In this document: one piece after another, positions 31,422 through 43,919 of the stretch
How positions within the stretch are numbered: position 1 is the stretch's first letter
Layout: the number at the start of each line of letters is the position of its first letter
The notes under the pieces: generated by a model
Seen by the model: the letters and a program-made list of their open reading frames with translations, nothing else
Databases searched by the model: none
What the model was told of the DNA's origin: nothing
Program-made: the position numbers and the translations under genes
DNA from: Lumbricus rubellus
Lineage: Eukaryota; Annelida; Clitellata; Crassiclitellata; Lumbricidae
Direction of reading: 5' to 3'
Length of the DNA: 64,000 nt
Assembly (NCBI GenBank): GCA_945859605.1
Contig: OX243811.1
Span: forward strand, 51,845,898-51,909,897

Positions 31422-33745
31422 CAGTGTTTAATCTAGTCCCCACCCGCTGGGGGGGAATTCAGGTTTCTGGGGGGGAGACAATCGAGCGTCCGAAGGACGC
31501 TCGTGAGGCGCGTAGCGCCGAGACCCGTAGGGGGAGGGGTATGGGGAGGGGGACGTTCCCCCTCCCCATCAGAAACTTTTTGAATTTCCACATTGCAATG
31601 GTAGCATTTTAAGGTACCATCTTAACAAGATACCTGTACTTTTTCAGAGCTTCATCAGAAACTTTTTGAATTTCCACATTGCAATGGTGGCATTTTAAGG
31701 TACCATCTTAACAAGATACCTGTACTTTTTCAGAGCTTCATCAGAAACTTTTTGAATTTTCACATTGCAATGGTAGCATTTTAAGGTACCATCTTAACAA
31801 GATACCTGTACTTTTTCAGAGCTTCATCAGAAACTTTTTGAATTTCCACATTGCAATGGTGGCATTTTAAGGTACCATCTTAACAAGATACCTGTACTTT
31901 TTCAGAGCTTCATCAGAAACTTTTTGAATTTTCACATTGCAATGGTAGCATTTTAAGGTACCATCTTAACAAGATACCTGTACTTTTTCAGAGCTTCATC
32001 AGAAACTTTTTGAATTTTCACATTGCAATGGTAGCATTTTAAGGTACCATCTTAACAAGATACCTGTACTTTTTCAGAGCTTCATCAGAAACTTTTTGAA
32101 TTTCCACATTGCAATGGTGGCATTTTAAGGTACCATCTTAACAAGATACCTGTACTTTTTCAGAGCTTCATCAGAAACTTTTTGAATTTTCACATTGCAA
32201 TGGTAGCATTTTAAGGTACCATCTTAACAAGATACCTGTACTTTTTCAGAGCTTCATCAGAAACTTTTTGAATTTTCACATTGCAATGGTAGCATTTTAA
32301 GGTACCATCTTAACAAGATACCTGTACTTTTTCAGAGCTTCATCAGAAACTTTTTGAATTTCCACATTGCAATGGTGGCATTTTAAGGTACCATCTTAAC
32401 AAGATACCTGTACTTTTTCAGAGCTTCATCAGAAACTTTTTGAATTTTCACATTGCAATGGTAGCATTTTAAGGTACCATCTTAACAAGATACCTGTACT
32501 TTTTCAGAGCTTCATCAGAAACTTTTTGAATTTCCACATTGCAATGGTGGCATTTTAAGGTACCATCTTAACAAAATACCTGTACCTTTGCAGAGCTTCA
32601 TCAGAAACTTTTTGAATTTCCACATTGCAATGGCAGCAAGCATTTAAAGGTGTCATCTTAACAAACTGCCTGTACACTTTTCAGTGCTTATAATAGTGGA
32701 CTTCAATAAATATAAGCAACACTTAACAAATATTTGGGTGGGGCTATTTCCACACTATAATGGTACCCTTTTAAGGTGCCATTTTAGCAAAATAACTCCA
32801 TTAGACTATTCAGTACTGATAAAAAAAAGTGTTTTAGGATCTAATATAATATATGATTATAATTACAATAAAAATATCTTTATGTATCGAGTTCAGCAGC
32901 TCAGTTCTCCTGTTGCTGAGTTATTCTAATGAATAAATGCAGACATGAATATAATAGTAGCCTATATAAGCTGACTTTTCAGCACTATAGGCCTATATCA
33001 GTTTAGCCCTGTTTCCCAAGATGGTCCTGAATTGCTGACCAGGACATACTTTCTGAAATCGTATTAATGGTACTCAAACCAACCAAGAACTAATAAACTA
33101 CCGGTGCCAAATTCAAGAAACCATGGGTAGTAACGATGTTGTTTTTAGGTTTTACTATATAATGTGTTCAAATAATAGGACCAAACATTTTGAATTTTAG
33201 GCCTGCAGTTTAAAATTTGAAGGATACCACTGGTGAGAAGCCATTCAGTTGTACAAAAGTAGTATTTGTACAAATATTAGCAGTAAGTTATTCTCATTTT
33301 AGCAGGATTGTATCATATATTATAATAGTAAATAATAACATTATAACCATTGACCATATAATAATAAATAATATTACAGTATATTATAACAATTCACGTA
33401 ATACGATGATGTAAACAGCAACTAAAACTATAAGCATTTTGTCAAATTTTCTGAAGGGGATGTCATATCTGTTTTTAGTTGTGCAAACATAGTGTTTATA
33501 CAAATATATGCAGTAAGTTATACTAATTGCAACATGATAGTATCATATATAATAATAGTAAATAATAAATAATAATCATATAATAGTAAATAACATCACG
33601 GTATATTATAACACTTCATATAAAACAACGATGAAAATAGTAACTAAAAACCAATATCATTTTGTCAAATTTTTCCGGGGGGGGGAAATGTCAATCCTGG
33701 GGGGAACTTCCGCCCCCCCCCCAGAGACGTCTAGATTAAACACTG
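31422..33745. mobile_element. TIR element carrying an internal satellite
   Basis: The ends are perfect inverted repeats of CAGTGTTTAATCTAG followed by G-rich sequence (31,450-31,470 and 33,675-33,722). The element lies in a (TA)n tract, so the target duplication is ambiguous (TA or a longer AT run). CAGTG ends would fit a hAT-like or mariner-like family. No transposase is visible. It contains the 86-bp satellite and a duplicated 200-bp segment (33,248-33,452 and 33,479-33,676). Confidence 0.72.
31567..32690. repeat. 86-bp satellite array, about 13 copies, two alternating types
   Basis: The unit starts CATCAGAAACTTTTTGAA and contains GGTACC and CAAGATACC. Copies start every 86 bases from 31,567. 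Two diagnostic sites (TTCCAC with GGTGGC, or TTTCAC with GGTAGC) split the copies into two types. The last copy and a decayed one to about 32,810 are degenerate. Confidence 0.97.
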
Positions 33746-34139
33746 TATATATATATATGCAGCTTTGCCAACCTTTTGCTTGGTCGAATCGAAGGAAGAA
33801 GGCAGACGACGAAAGATGACGTCACAGGACGGAGAAGACACGATGGTATTATTGTAATGCGTCTACTCATCAGCCGACAACACATCAATGTTCGCTAATA
33901 GTCCAGCAGATGATTTGGCAACAGCGACTTATAAGGAAGCAAGTCAATTTATATCGACGACTGCTGCTGCTTGGTCATCTTCTCAGCTACAGCTGCTGCA
34001 GATGCATGCCTTGGTCAAAGAGTGATGCCTGCAGTTGGGCAGTGTCATTCATTAGCGTGTATGCAAGCATGGTATACGCATGGCACCAACTGATGGGTTA
34101 TGCTCAAAACGATGTCTGCCCCATCGTTAAGTCCACGAC

Positions 34140-34790
34140 TTCTCTCACATCTTCATCATCCTCATCCTCTTCCTGCTCCTCCTCTTCATCCTCCTCTTTC
34201 TCTTCATCAACCTCCTCTTCTTCCTCCTCCTCTTCCTTTTCCTCCTCCATCTCCTGCTACTCCGTTCCTCGATTTTCTTCTCCTCTCTTCGCAACCATCT
34301 CTTCCTCCCACATCCAATTCCATTTCCTTTCGCTCGCCCCATAACCTCTGATGCTTTCACATCCACTTTTATCGCTCCCTCTTCTCATTAGATCTCTCTT
34401 TACCTCGACTGTCTTCTCTTTGTCGTTATATCTATTTTCTTCCACAATCCTCCAGCTGCTGCCCTCATTCACCGTTCTCCTCCTCATTCCTCCTCCTTCC
34501 TCGTCTTCCCTATCTTTCTTCTTCCTCCTTCTCTTTCCTCCTCCTCCTCCTTCTTCTCCTCCAACTTTCCCTTCTCTTCCTCCCCTCTTTCTCATCTTCC
34601 TCTTCCTCCTTCTCCTTCTCCTTTCCCTTCTCTTCCTCCCCTCTTTCTCATCTTCCCTCCTTCCATTATTCCTCCTCCTTCTCCTTCTCCTTTACCTTCT
34701 CTTCCTACCTCTTTCTCCTCTTCCCTCCTTCTTTTTCCTCCTTATTCCTCCTCCTCCTCGTCCTCTTTCAAACCATTCAATTCGTTTGCA
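34140..34790. repeat. Polypyrimidine (CTTCCTCC)n tract
   Basis: A 650-base, strongly strand-asymmetric C/T-rich tract. Ser/Leu/Pro-rich plus frames and Lys/Arg-rich minus frames over it are artefacts. It could form triplex (H-) DNA. Confidence 0.95.
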
Positions 34791-35236
34791 TCGCCTCCAG
34801 AATTAATTTCTATTTTCGACCCTGCACTATAGTTCGTTTGCTACACATGGACTCTATTTCCGCGGCCGCGCTCAATCTAAATGGCAGTTATGCATAATGC
34901 TTTCTGGACATGTGCTTCCTTCATGGTTCGGTACCTGGAGACCTTTGCTTACAATGTACACAACACCAAAGGGTGAAGTACAGTATAGTATACTGTACAT
35001 ATAAATCACACTTTCATTAAGATAATATTGCTGTTCTTGTGGTGAGAAAGGTAGGCACCCCCACTGTTATCTTAGAGGGTAGATAGTGGGAAGGTCATTG
35101 CTGTGCTCTGCTTTTGAACCATGCCTTCTTTGCTTGGAACCGAACAGTTTAGACTTAAGAAGAATGCATGGCTTAATCTTTCAAATTGATTACGGCTTCA
35201 TATGGTTTTATAGATCCTAACATTCATTTATAACTT

Positions 35237-35577
35237 GTGCATTTATCTATCTATCTTATGGAACTTTGTGTGCCTGTACTATCCATTCCAGGCCGTAGAT
35301 TCCTTCGCTCTGCAACGCATGGTGACCTGGTTGTTCCTAGGGCTCGATCTTCCACAGTGCTGCATAGAAGTTTTGCTATGGTCGGTCCATCTTTCTGGAA
35401 TAAGTTACCTATTAGTCTCCGTAATGAACTTCTTTGTCTTTCTTTGCCCCTTTTCCGCAAGCGTTTGAAAACCATTCTCTTTGATTATGGTTTGGTGTCA
35501 GGTCGGGAGCGCCTCTGAGGAGTTCTCTTGAAGTGGCGCTATATAAATGTTCAATTACAATTACAATTACAATTTAT
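35237..35577 (+). mobile_element. LINE 3' end (reverse-transcriptase ORF C-terminus and tail)
   Basis: Encodes RFLRSATHGDLVVPRARSST, then VLHRSFAMVGPSFWNKLPIS and LFRKRLKTILF, the standard C-terminal block of CR1/L2-like LINE proteins (VPR, SFxxxxPxxWNxLP, FKxxLKTxLF). A stop is at about 35,516. The 3' tail follows: GCGCCTCTGAGGAG, CTTGAAGTGGCGCTATATAA, and three to four ATTAC repeats at the end. It is 5'-truncated, as is typical for LINE copies. Confidence 0.82.
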
Positions 35578-35724
35578 AACATCCGCGGTACAGAAGTTGC
35601 TTATTAATTTTAAATAATGAAAAGGCCATTAGATGACCAATTTATCATTTACTTGCCAAAGTTTAAATTATAATTTAGGCCGTCACCTCTGACTCATGCT
35701 TATATCAAATATTATATTTATGTA

Positions 35725-35865
35725 TGAGAGAAAGAAACAGACAGAGACAAAGACAGAGGGACAGAGAGACACAGACAGAGAGACAGACACAGACAGAAAC
35801 TAAGAGACAGACAGAGAGACAGTGAGCGAGAGACAGAGACAGAAACAGAAACAGAGACTTTGTAA
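35725..35865. repeat. (GACA)n simple repeat
   Basis: GAGACAGACAGAGA repeats. The surrounding 35,580-36,830 region contains short CTC, GTT and GAT patches and no gene that I can support. Confidence 0.9.
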
Positions 35866-36837
35866 CTGTGCGTTTACGTGTGCGTGTGTGTGTTTGTACA
35901 TGGCATTTGCGACGGTAGCAGCGCGTAAATAAACATTGATCGGCGGCCAGGATGGATGGGAAGACGTGAGTACCAATAATAGTACCATGGTCCAGAGCAG
36001 CACTCAACTAAACGGTCCTCATCCTCCTGCTCCTCCTCCTCCTCCTCCTCCTCCTCATCATCATCGTCGTCGTCATCATCGTATGGTGGACAGCAAACAG
36101 AGGCACAACTGATTGACGAATGTCTAGTGTATTAAAGACGTTTCATCAGCAGATCCCAGACCATCTACTATAATAGATCGGCACAAGCAACGTCGCAAGA
36201 GTCATGCATTTCATTCTGATGCATAACAGATCTTTTATAATGATTACGACGAGGAGGATAAATGCATCGGGACCTGTTGTTGTTATTATTGTTGTTGTTT
36301 TGTTGTCATTGTTGTCATTGCTTTTGTTGTTTTGCTGCTGCTGTTGTTGTTGTTGAAGGCGAGGATATTGATGATGACAACAACGATGGGTATAGCCTAC
36401 TATTCATGCATGCAAAGCTATTGTTGTTCTAAGCGATGATGATTATTTGGGGATGGGGTGGTGGGCTGGTGGCTATTACAAATCAGATAAATGTGTTTGT
36501 TTAATTAATGAATTCAACTCTGATGAGAAGAGGAGATGCTAGGCTGATAATTAATGATCGGTGTTTTAATAGATTTCTGTAGCTACATAAAACGACGGGA
36601 TATTAAAAAATTGTGGGCTAAACTAAACTGGTAACATACATGTAGATGCATGCATAAGAAGTTTTGTCTCACCCAAAAGGCAAATCCTTGTTCTTTTCAC
36701 ATCAGCTCTTACCTGCACAATGTGCACATGCACCGGTGGTCATTAGAATCGTTGGCGTAGTGTTCATAACCGTTGCCAATTATTGTCATCATGCTTATCG
36801 CATTGATCAACATCAACATGATAATCAAAAAGCATCA

Positions 36838-36872
36838 TCATCATCATCATCGTCGTCGTCATCATCATCAAC

Positions 36873-36908
<36 letters not shown>

Positions 36909-36988
36909 GTCGTCGTCATCATCATCATCATCATCGTCATCATCATCATCATCATCGTCATCATCATCATAATCACCATCATCGTCAC

Positions 36989-37036
<48 letters not shown>

Positions 37037-37062
37037 AATCATAATCATCATCATCATCACCT
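36838..37062. repeat. (CAT)n trinucleotide repeat
   Basis: About 220 bases of CAT with CGT interruptions. Frames of poly-Ser, poly-His and poly-Met are artefacts. Confidence 0.97.
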
Positions 37063-37664
37063 CCATGATCGGCCTTAACGCAGCGCTGATCAAGATCCTT
37101 TTCACTACCTGTTCCTGTTTCTTATCATCGTTATCTTCATCGTCGTCTGAATGTGACTATCGGTATATAGTCATGTGACTTAGTGCAATGAGAGTGCAGC
37201 TGACCATCTATGTAGAAATCATGCCAGAGGCGACATCTACTCTCTAGTGGTGGATGCACTCAATCACAATGCGCGTCAGAATGTCGAGTGCAACGAACAG
37301 TTTCTCTGATCGTATCGATCAATTATGCAAAAGTATCTTAAAGTATCGCTCTATATTAGAGAGTCCTTCTTTTAGAGGTACACAGTGGCCAAAATAGAGA
37401 CCACCCACTCTCCAAAGGTCTGATATGCATATGACTCCGTTACTTACTGGCTACTATGGATTCAGACACTTTGTCTCTGATGGCTGAACAACAAATTAAT
37501 GCATTTGCTGAGGTACGATCTCCTATAATTGTCAGAGCATAATTGTCTATTATGTATGTTATAGCCACAGCAAAGTCTGTTGCAATCAGTCATTTATGCG
37601 GGGTGCATGAGTAAGAAGCTTGCATCCTCTTCCATGCCTCACTGCATGATTGTGCAGCCGTGCG

Positions 37665-37800
37665 TACGTGTATGGATGCGTGTACATGTATGAATGCGTG
37701 TATGGATGCGTGTATGGATGCGTGTATGGATGCGTGTATGGATGCGTGTATGGATGCGTGTATGGGTGCGTGTATGGATGCGTGTATGGGTGCGTTGGGT
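37665..37800. repeat. 12-bp minisatellite (GTGTATGGATGC)n
   Basis: About ten copies of a 12-base unit, with two GGGTGC variants. The VWMR repeat frame is an artefact of a multiple-of-three unit. Confidence 0.95.
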
Positions 37801-38184
37801 CCTGTGTTTGACCTGCATGTTTGATTCAGCTTGGAAAGCGTTGCATTGCACGTGTCTGTGCATACCGTTACATGACTCTGTTCTTGTATGTGTATCTGTT
37901 GGCATATGTGTATGTGTATGTGTTGGCATGTGTGTATGACATGTATGTGTATGTGTTGGCATATGTGCAATTGTGCATGTATGGTGCCTCTAACAATGAT
38001 TTATCGAATAGAGATTCTGCGAATATCAGAAGCGATTGGAATACACATGAATGCTTGACAAACAAAGCAGTCACCTGCAACTGAATGGCAAGAGTATGGA
38101 CAGATTGTCATTATAGCACCCTTCTGAGGCTCTCAAAAGCCGTTTTACAATTAACAAGATACATAAATACATTTATAAATGCAG

Positions 38185-38932
38185 ACATACATTCATTCAT
38201 TCATTCATTCCTTCATTCATTTATTCATTCATTCATTCATACATACATACATACATACATACATACATACATACATACATACATACATACATACATACAT
38301 ACATACATACATACATACATACATACATACATACATACATACATACATACATACATCAGTAAATAATAAGTAATACATACATAAAATACATCAGTAAATA
38401 ATAAGTAATACATACATAAAATTAATACATACATACATACATACATACATACATACATACATACATACATACATACATACATACATACATACATACATAC
38501 ATACATACATACATACATACATACATACATACATACATACATACATACATACATAGATACATACATACATACATACATACATACATACATACATACATAC
38601 ATACATACATACATACATACATACATACATACATACATACATACATACATACATACATACATACATACATACATACATACATACATACATACATACATAC
38701 ATACATACATACATACATACATACATACATACATACATACATACATACATACATACATACATACATACATACATACATACAGTACTTACATACATACAGT
38801 ACTTACATACATACATACATACATACATACATGCATACATATATACATACATACATACATACATACATACATACATACATACATACATACATACATACAT
38901 ACATACATACATACATACATGCATAGCCTGCA
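38185..38932. repeat. (ATTC)n then (ATAC)n microsatellite
   Basis: About 750 bases, almost entirely CATA, with a short AGTAATAAGTAATACATA duplication at 38,355-38,425. It is one of the longest simple repeats in the window. Confidence 0.97.
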
Positions 38933-38934
38933 TG

Positions 38935-41900
38935 CATAAATACATGCTGTGCCAGTGCCTGCATGCTTTTGAAGACAGAAGCGTTGCGTATGCTACGTCA
39001 TTGGAGCGAGTATACATAAAGGGAAGAGTATAATTGTAGAGACGTGTTGTCTATTCATATCGATACAACTGACAACTCTTCCAGCATCGCAGTCTATTGG
39101 TTGTCCGTGTTCTTGTCCCTGGTTCTCATTCTCTCCCCTCTCCGTTAATTATTCGTTGCCTTTATCAAGGACTACTTCTGTCTCTATATTTTCAGACTAT
39201 TTCTGTCAGTAGATCTATATAATTAACAAATAGGCTATACTGACTTGCGTAAGCAAGGATGTGAAGTATTGATACGGTGCCAAATATAAACACGAGCAAT
39301 TCGCTTTGGAACAGGCCATAAATAGATTTTAAATTGCGCCAATTACATCAATGTTTTTCAACGACCTTTGACTAAAAATCTGAGGACCATATCGACTATT
39401 TGAAAAGGTTGAAATATTTAGACCTTCATTCATTTTGTTTTCGTGGATTTCAGTCGAAGTGTCGAGCAACAGTCACTGCTTGCCCCCGTGGAAATAAATG
39501 GCCGGCAATAAAACCGATATTCGGCCATTGATTAATTATAAGCAATTGAGAGAATAACAACTAAAATGTGAGAGCAGCAGTGGCAGTGGTGTCAGTGGTG
39601 TCAGTGCAAAAACAACAGCAGCACTGAAACGTTTGATGATTAAGTGGAGCAGCGTTGAATTTAAAAAACAAAAAGTCGGCCAACATGATCAGCCAAATTG
39701 GAACTCATTGGCAGTTAATGGAATATAGTATACCGTATATAAAACTGAGTAGCCGAATAGCCCAACCATCGTGTCGTGTGCAATACATGTTCCTGTCTAA
39801 GACCTCCATAATGTACATTGTACAATCATCACTGCGTTTGGTACGGTGCACACCGTGCATAGTGGGGCCTATTTACAAAAACCATAGCCTATTCATTACT
39901 GTAACTGTGTAACATGATAATAGACCAGAAAGCAGATAGACTGCTGTATGTCCACATGTTAATTATGCCCACATTTATTGGCCCACTATACGCCCACATG
40001 TGTGTGCGGGTGTGTGCATGTGCGTGTGTGTTTGTGTGCGTGTGTGCATGCGGGTGTGTGTATGTTTGTGTGTGTGAGTGCGCATGCGTGAGTTTTGAGG
40101 TTCGTGCACTTGATTTTCGTGATGAATCTCGATTTCTGACGCATGAGTTCAAAAGGCTGAAGATGATTTCTCGTCGTCATCCGCGAAAAGAGATAACCTC
40201 CGTGCGTAATAGTTTTCCTGATTTATTTGTATACAGAAGAAAAAAACATCCACCGTGCAGTCAGCGATAGAATGCATGGAAATCTTTTATAAATCGGACG
40301 GAAGTCTGTCTTACTCTCACCCGAGAATGTCTGCATGCGTATAATAGGCCTATAAAGAGTCGAGACCGTCCGTGTAGGTCTCTTTGTGAGCATGGAGGCA
40401 CGGAGAAAATTATGCCGGGGGGGGCAAAATATAATAGTCGCTGTTGAATGCTTAGCCTGAGCTTGAAGATCTAAAGCAGGAAATTAAGAACATGGTTTTA
40501 AAACTGGCACACAATCAAACGTGCAGCGACGGTGCCCTCGTCACCCAATAAACTCATGGTTAGACCTATATTTCACATAGATTTCTAAAGATCAATTTAT
40601 CAATTTCACGATGTGTATCAATATTCAATATAGTATTTTTAGTGCTTTGCTGCGACTAGCCTAGGTGTCAGTTTTCAGGTTTCCCATATGTGCGGGCACA
40701 CATATTTGCGACCATATTTTACACAACTGAAGTCTACAACCTTCTCTTCCATATCCGTCCTCTTCTCCTCCCTTCTCTCTCCAACACATTCCTTCCATCT
40801 ACGTCCTGTCCATCCTTCCCTCAAAATAAGGTTGCAACACTGATTGCAAATAATCAAAAATAGTACTCTAAATATATCTGTGATATCGATCCAATTGAGC
40901 ACTTTGCATCCGCCTAACGTAGCTGCTTCTATATAGATTCTATAGTGTATGCAATTCGTGTTCGTTGATTTGCAAGCATCACCAGCCGCGAAATTAAGAG
41001 TCAACGGTCGGTCTATGAATGGCGAGTTCGCGGATAAACATCGACAATGTGCCTTGGACCTTGGTGAGCTATTTAAAAGGTTCAATAAATGCACAATAAT
41101 GCTCTGCTGGTGAATACATACAAAACAATGTGCGTCACAGTCTGCTCTGCATGCGCCACAACTATACACGTCCACAGTTCCTCCTCAGTGCCTCAGTGTC
41201 TCCATTTCACAGGATTGTAAGCACAGCAACCGCGTTCCGTCTGAAATAGGTTTAAGTCAGATCAGAGTCGTTGAAGCAAGTAGAAGCCTAGGCTATATAT
41301 ATATATATAATTATATATATACAATTCTATATAATTAATGTTAATGTTTATATATATAAATATATATATAGATCTATGTATATGTACATGTATAGAGGAC
41401 AGGGAGACGACTGTCGGTGCATCTTCGGCGTGGGTGCCATTTTAATGGGTGGGTGTTAAACGGGTCCGCTGGGCATGCATATGGATGTTATGAACTGTGG
41501 TAGGAGGAAGTGGCGACCGCCATTCTGGCTAATTTCAATTTAACAAACACAATGGCAGACACGCTGTCAAGAATTTAGAAGATGCCTGAGACCGACCCCG
41601 GAGTGTGCACGGTCACCGACAGTTCTAATCTGTCCGAGAATACAGGCATAGGCTATAATTATGTGAACATGAAAACATGCATCAAAATCGTATGCTCTCT
41701 TTTTTATCGAAGTTCTAAGCAGTGATACAAACATTAACCTTAGCTTCGCTATACAGTGTATATACTGTCACAGAAGTGTATCGGTGCATCGTTAATTGTG
41801 CAGTAAATTCTTTATTCTGTGCACCTCTCTTCATTGTCAGTTTCACTTTCAGAAGCGCATTAAATGAATACAGGGTCGTTTGGATTACTCCTGTGTGCAT

Positions 41901-42089
41901 GCAAATCGTGAGTTCTTTCATAGATTTGACTCTCTCACTAGCACTGCACATCATGATGCACAAGAAGGACCTTAACTGCATGGCACCCAATCAAACGTGC
42001 AACGACGGTGACCTCGTCACCCAATAAACTCACAGAGAAGGCCGAGGTCATAGATAGCTGCAGAAAAAAGGCAGACCTAAATTTGCATA
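38935..42089. other. Non-coding host DNA with dispersed fragments
   Basis: Includes a GT-rich patch (39,995-40,080), a (TA)n patch (41,290-41,385) and a duplicated 45-50 base segment (40,512-40,557 and 41,985-42,030). No gene is supported; frames at 40,675-41,175 (minus) and 39,914-40,270 (plus) lack recognisable domains. Confidence 0.45.
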
Positions 42090-42091
42090 TA

Positions 42092-43111
42092 CACCGTGAG
42101 TCAAAAAAAGTAAGCCAAATTGTTTTTCATATATCTCTAATGCCTGATAACATATCACGCTAAAATTTTCCAAATATTTAGAGAATTGGACGAAGAATAT
42201 GATTCCAAAATTTCATGGGATAAAATTGAACGGATAAAAAGATATGAATCTGTAAACTTCATATGCCGAAATTGCCGTTTACAAGCAATTTTTTGTCAGA
42301 TTCAATAAAAAGTAAGCTAAACTATTTTTATTATATCTCCAATGCCAGCTAATTAATCATACTAAAACTTTCCAGATATTTAGATAATTGAACCTAGAAT
42401 AGGATTCCAAAATATCATGTAATAAATTTGAACGGATAGAAAGATATGAATATTTGAACTTCATCTCCGAAATTTCAGTTTTCAGCAAATCTGTTATGGT
42501 GTTCGCTGCAGTTTTGATGCCTGATAATTCCCAATTTTGGTCTTCAGTGATCCTGGAGTAAACTTTTACGGAATATAAAGTGTGGAGCATGCATAATGAA
42601 AGACCGAGTCTACCAGACAACAATCCATGATATAAACGATCTGAAGCAACGCTTGTTGGAAGTGTGGGATGGCCTGGACCAGAGGATAATCGACGATGCT
42701 GTTGCCTAATGGCGCCTGCGCCTCAAGGCTTGCGTGCAAGCTGAAGGATGACATTTTGAGCATCTTATTTAATTAAATAATCAAATCATACTGTTGGGGT
42801 CATATTGCTAGTTCAATTATCTACATATCTGGAAAATTTTAGAATGATTGATCATCAGGCATTAGAGATATGAGAAAACGTTTGACTTACATTTTACTGA
42901 ATCTGACAGAAATTTGCTTGTAAACGGCAATTTCGGCATATGAAGTTTAAAGATTCATATCTTTTTATCCGTTCAACTTTATCTCATGAAATTTTGGAAT
43001 AATATTCTTGGTCCACTTCTCTAAATATTTGTAAAATTTTGGCATGATATGTTATCAGACATTAGAGATATATGCAAAACAATTTGGCTTACTTTTTTTT
43101 GACTCACGGTG
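42092..43111 (+). mobile_element. Non-autonomous Tc1/mariner-like element, copy 2
   Basis: Inverted ends CACCGTGAGTCAAAAAAAG with TA on both sides (42090-91, 43112-13). It shares most of its length with copy 1 and keeps the transposase C-terminus: a frame from ATG 42596 with KDRVYQTTIHDINDLKQRLL and WDGLDQRIIDDAVA, then an in-frame TAA where the family has an Arg/Gln before W-RLRLKACVQAEG, and a TGA where Gly precedes HFEHL. It is therefore dead as a protein. The spacing and order match copy 1, so both derive from one deleted ancestor. Confidence 0.88.
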
Positions 43112-43613
43112 TATATTAAAAGAATCGAAGACAAAAGCTCTTCCAGTTCTCTCCAAGCGCCCCTCTACCTCTATAGTTGCAAATGGTATTCGATGATATT
43201 TGCAAGAATGCTGATATAGAAGGAAATAAACCGACTATTAACCTCAGGTCCCTCTGTGTTGAATCCAGTAAGCCTAAAATGTACATATATAGCTTACAAC
43301 GTTTAAGATGAGCGGAAAAAGCCTCACCTTCTGTACGGGGTCATAGGCTGGCTAACATTAACCTGAGCAACTATACTTATTAGTGTTAAAAAGGGATCGT
43401 ACAGGTGATAAAGAAGCATGCTTTGCAAAAGAAGCTGGCAGGAATTTATTTATGCTGAAAGAAACTGAATTTCTAAACATCTCTGTACAATATTATTATC
43501 TCGGGTCATTTAATTAAAACCGCATTTAAGCAAAAGTTTTAGACGAAGAAAAACAATTTAATATCAGTCGACGCAGTCACTCTTGGAGTTTTTCCGATTG
43601 ACAACATACCTAC

Positions 43614-43916
43614 GTGAATTTTTTTTGCATGATTGTGTCGGGTACTCGGACTCGTCAATCACCACTCTCGGCCTCGGCTGGTGGGGGAGTGCTCTCGGTC
43701 CCGTTTATTTGTACCTCCCCCATGCAAAGTCGTTCCTTTTATGTGGTTGACCCGGCGGTATGGAATTGCCTCCCTCTTGAGCTGCGCCTGTCCGCTAGAT
43801 CAGTCTCTGATACATTCTATAAACACTCTAAAACTTTCTTTTTATCCGCACTGGAATCGGGAGAACCTCTGAGTGGTTTCTGTGAAGAGGTTCTTTATAC
43901 AAAAATACTTGAATAA
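43614..43916 (+). mobile_element. LINE reverse-transcriptase ORF C-terminus, second family
   Basis: Encodes GTRTRQSPLSASAGGG, then SRSFYVVDPAVWNCLPLELR and a terminal FYKHSKTFFL block. This is the SFxxxxxxxWNxLPxxLR, Fxx..KTxLF end of LINE proteins. It is distinct from the 35,237 copy, 5'-truncated, and ends in a short AATACTTGAAT direct repeat. Confidence 0.7.
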
Positions 43917-43919
43917 AAT

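Noticed and set aside
34145..34806. Ser/Leu-rich plus and Arg/Lys-rich minus frames
   Set aside because: Polypyrimidine tract; no start context or conserved domain.
38237..39017. Met-Tyr-Val-Cys repeat frames
   Set aside because: (ATAC)n microsatellite read in one frame.
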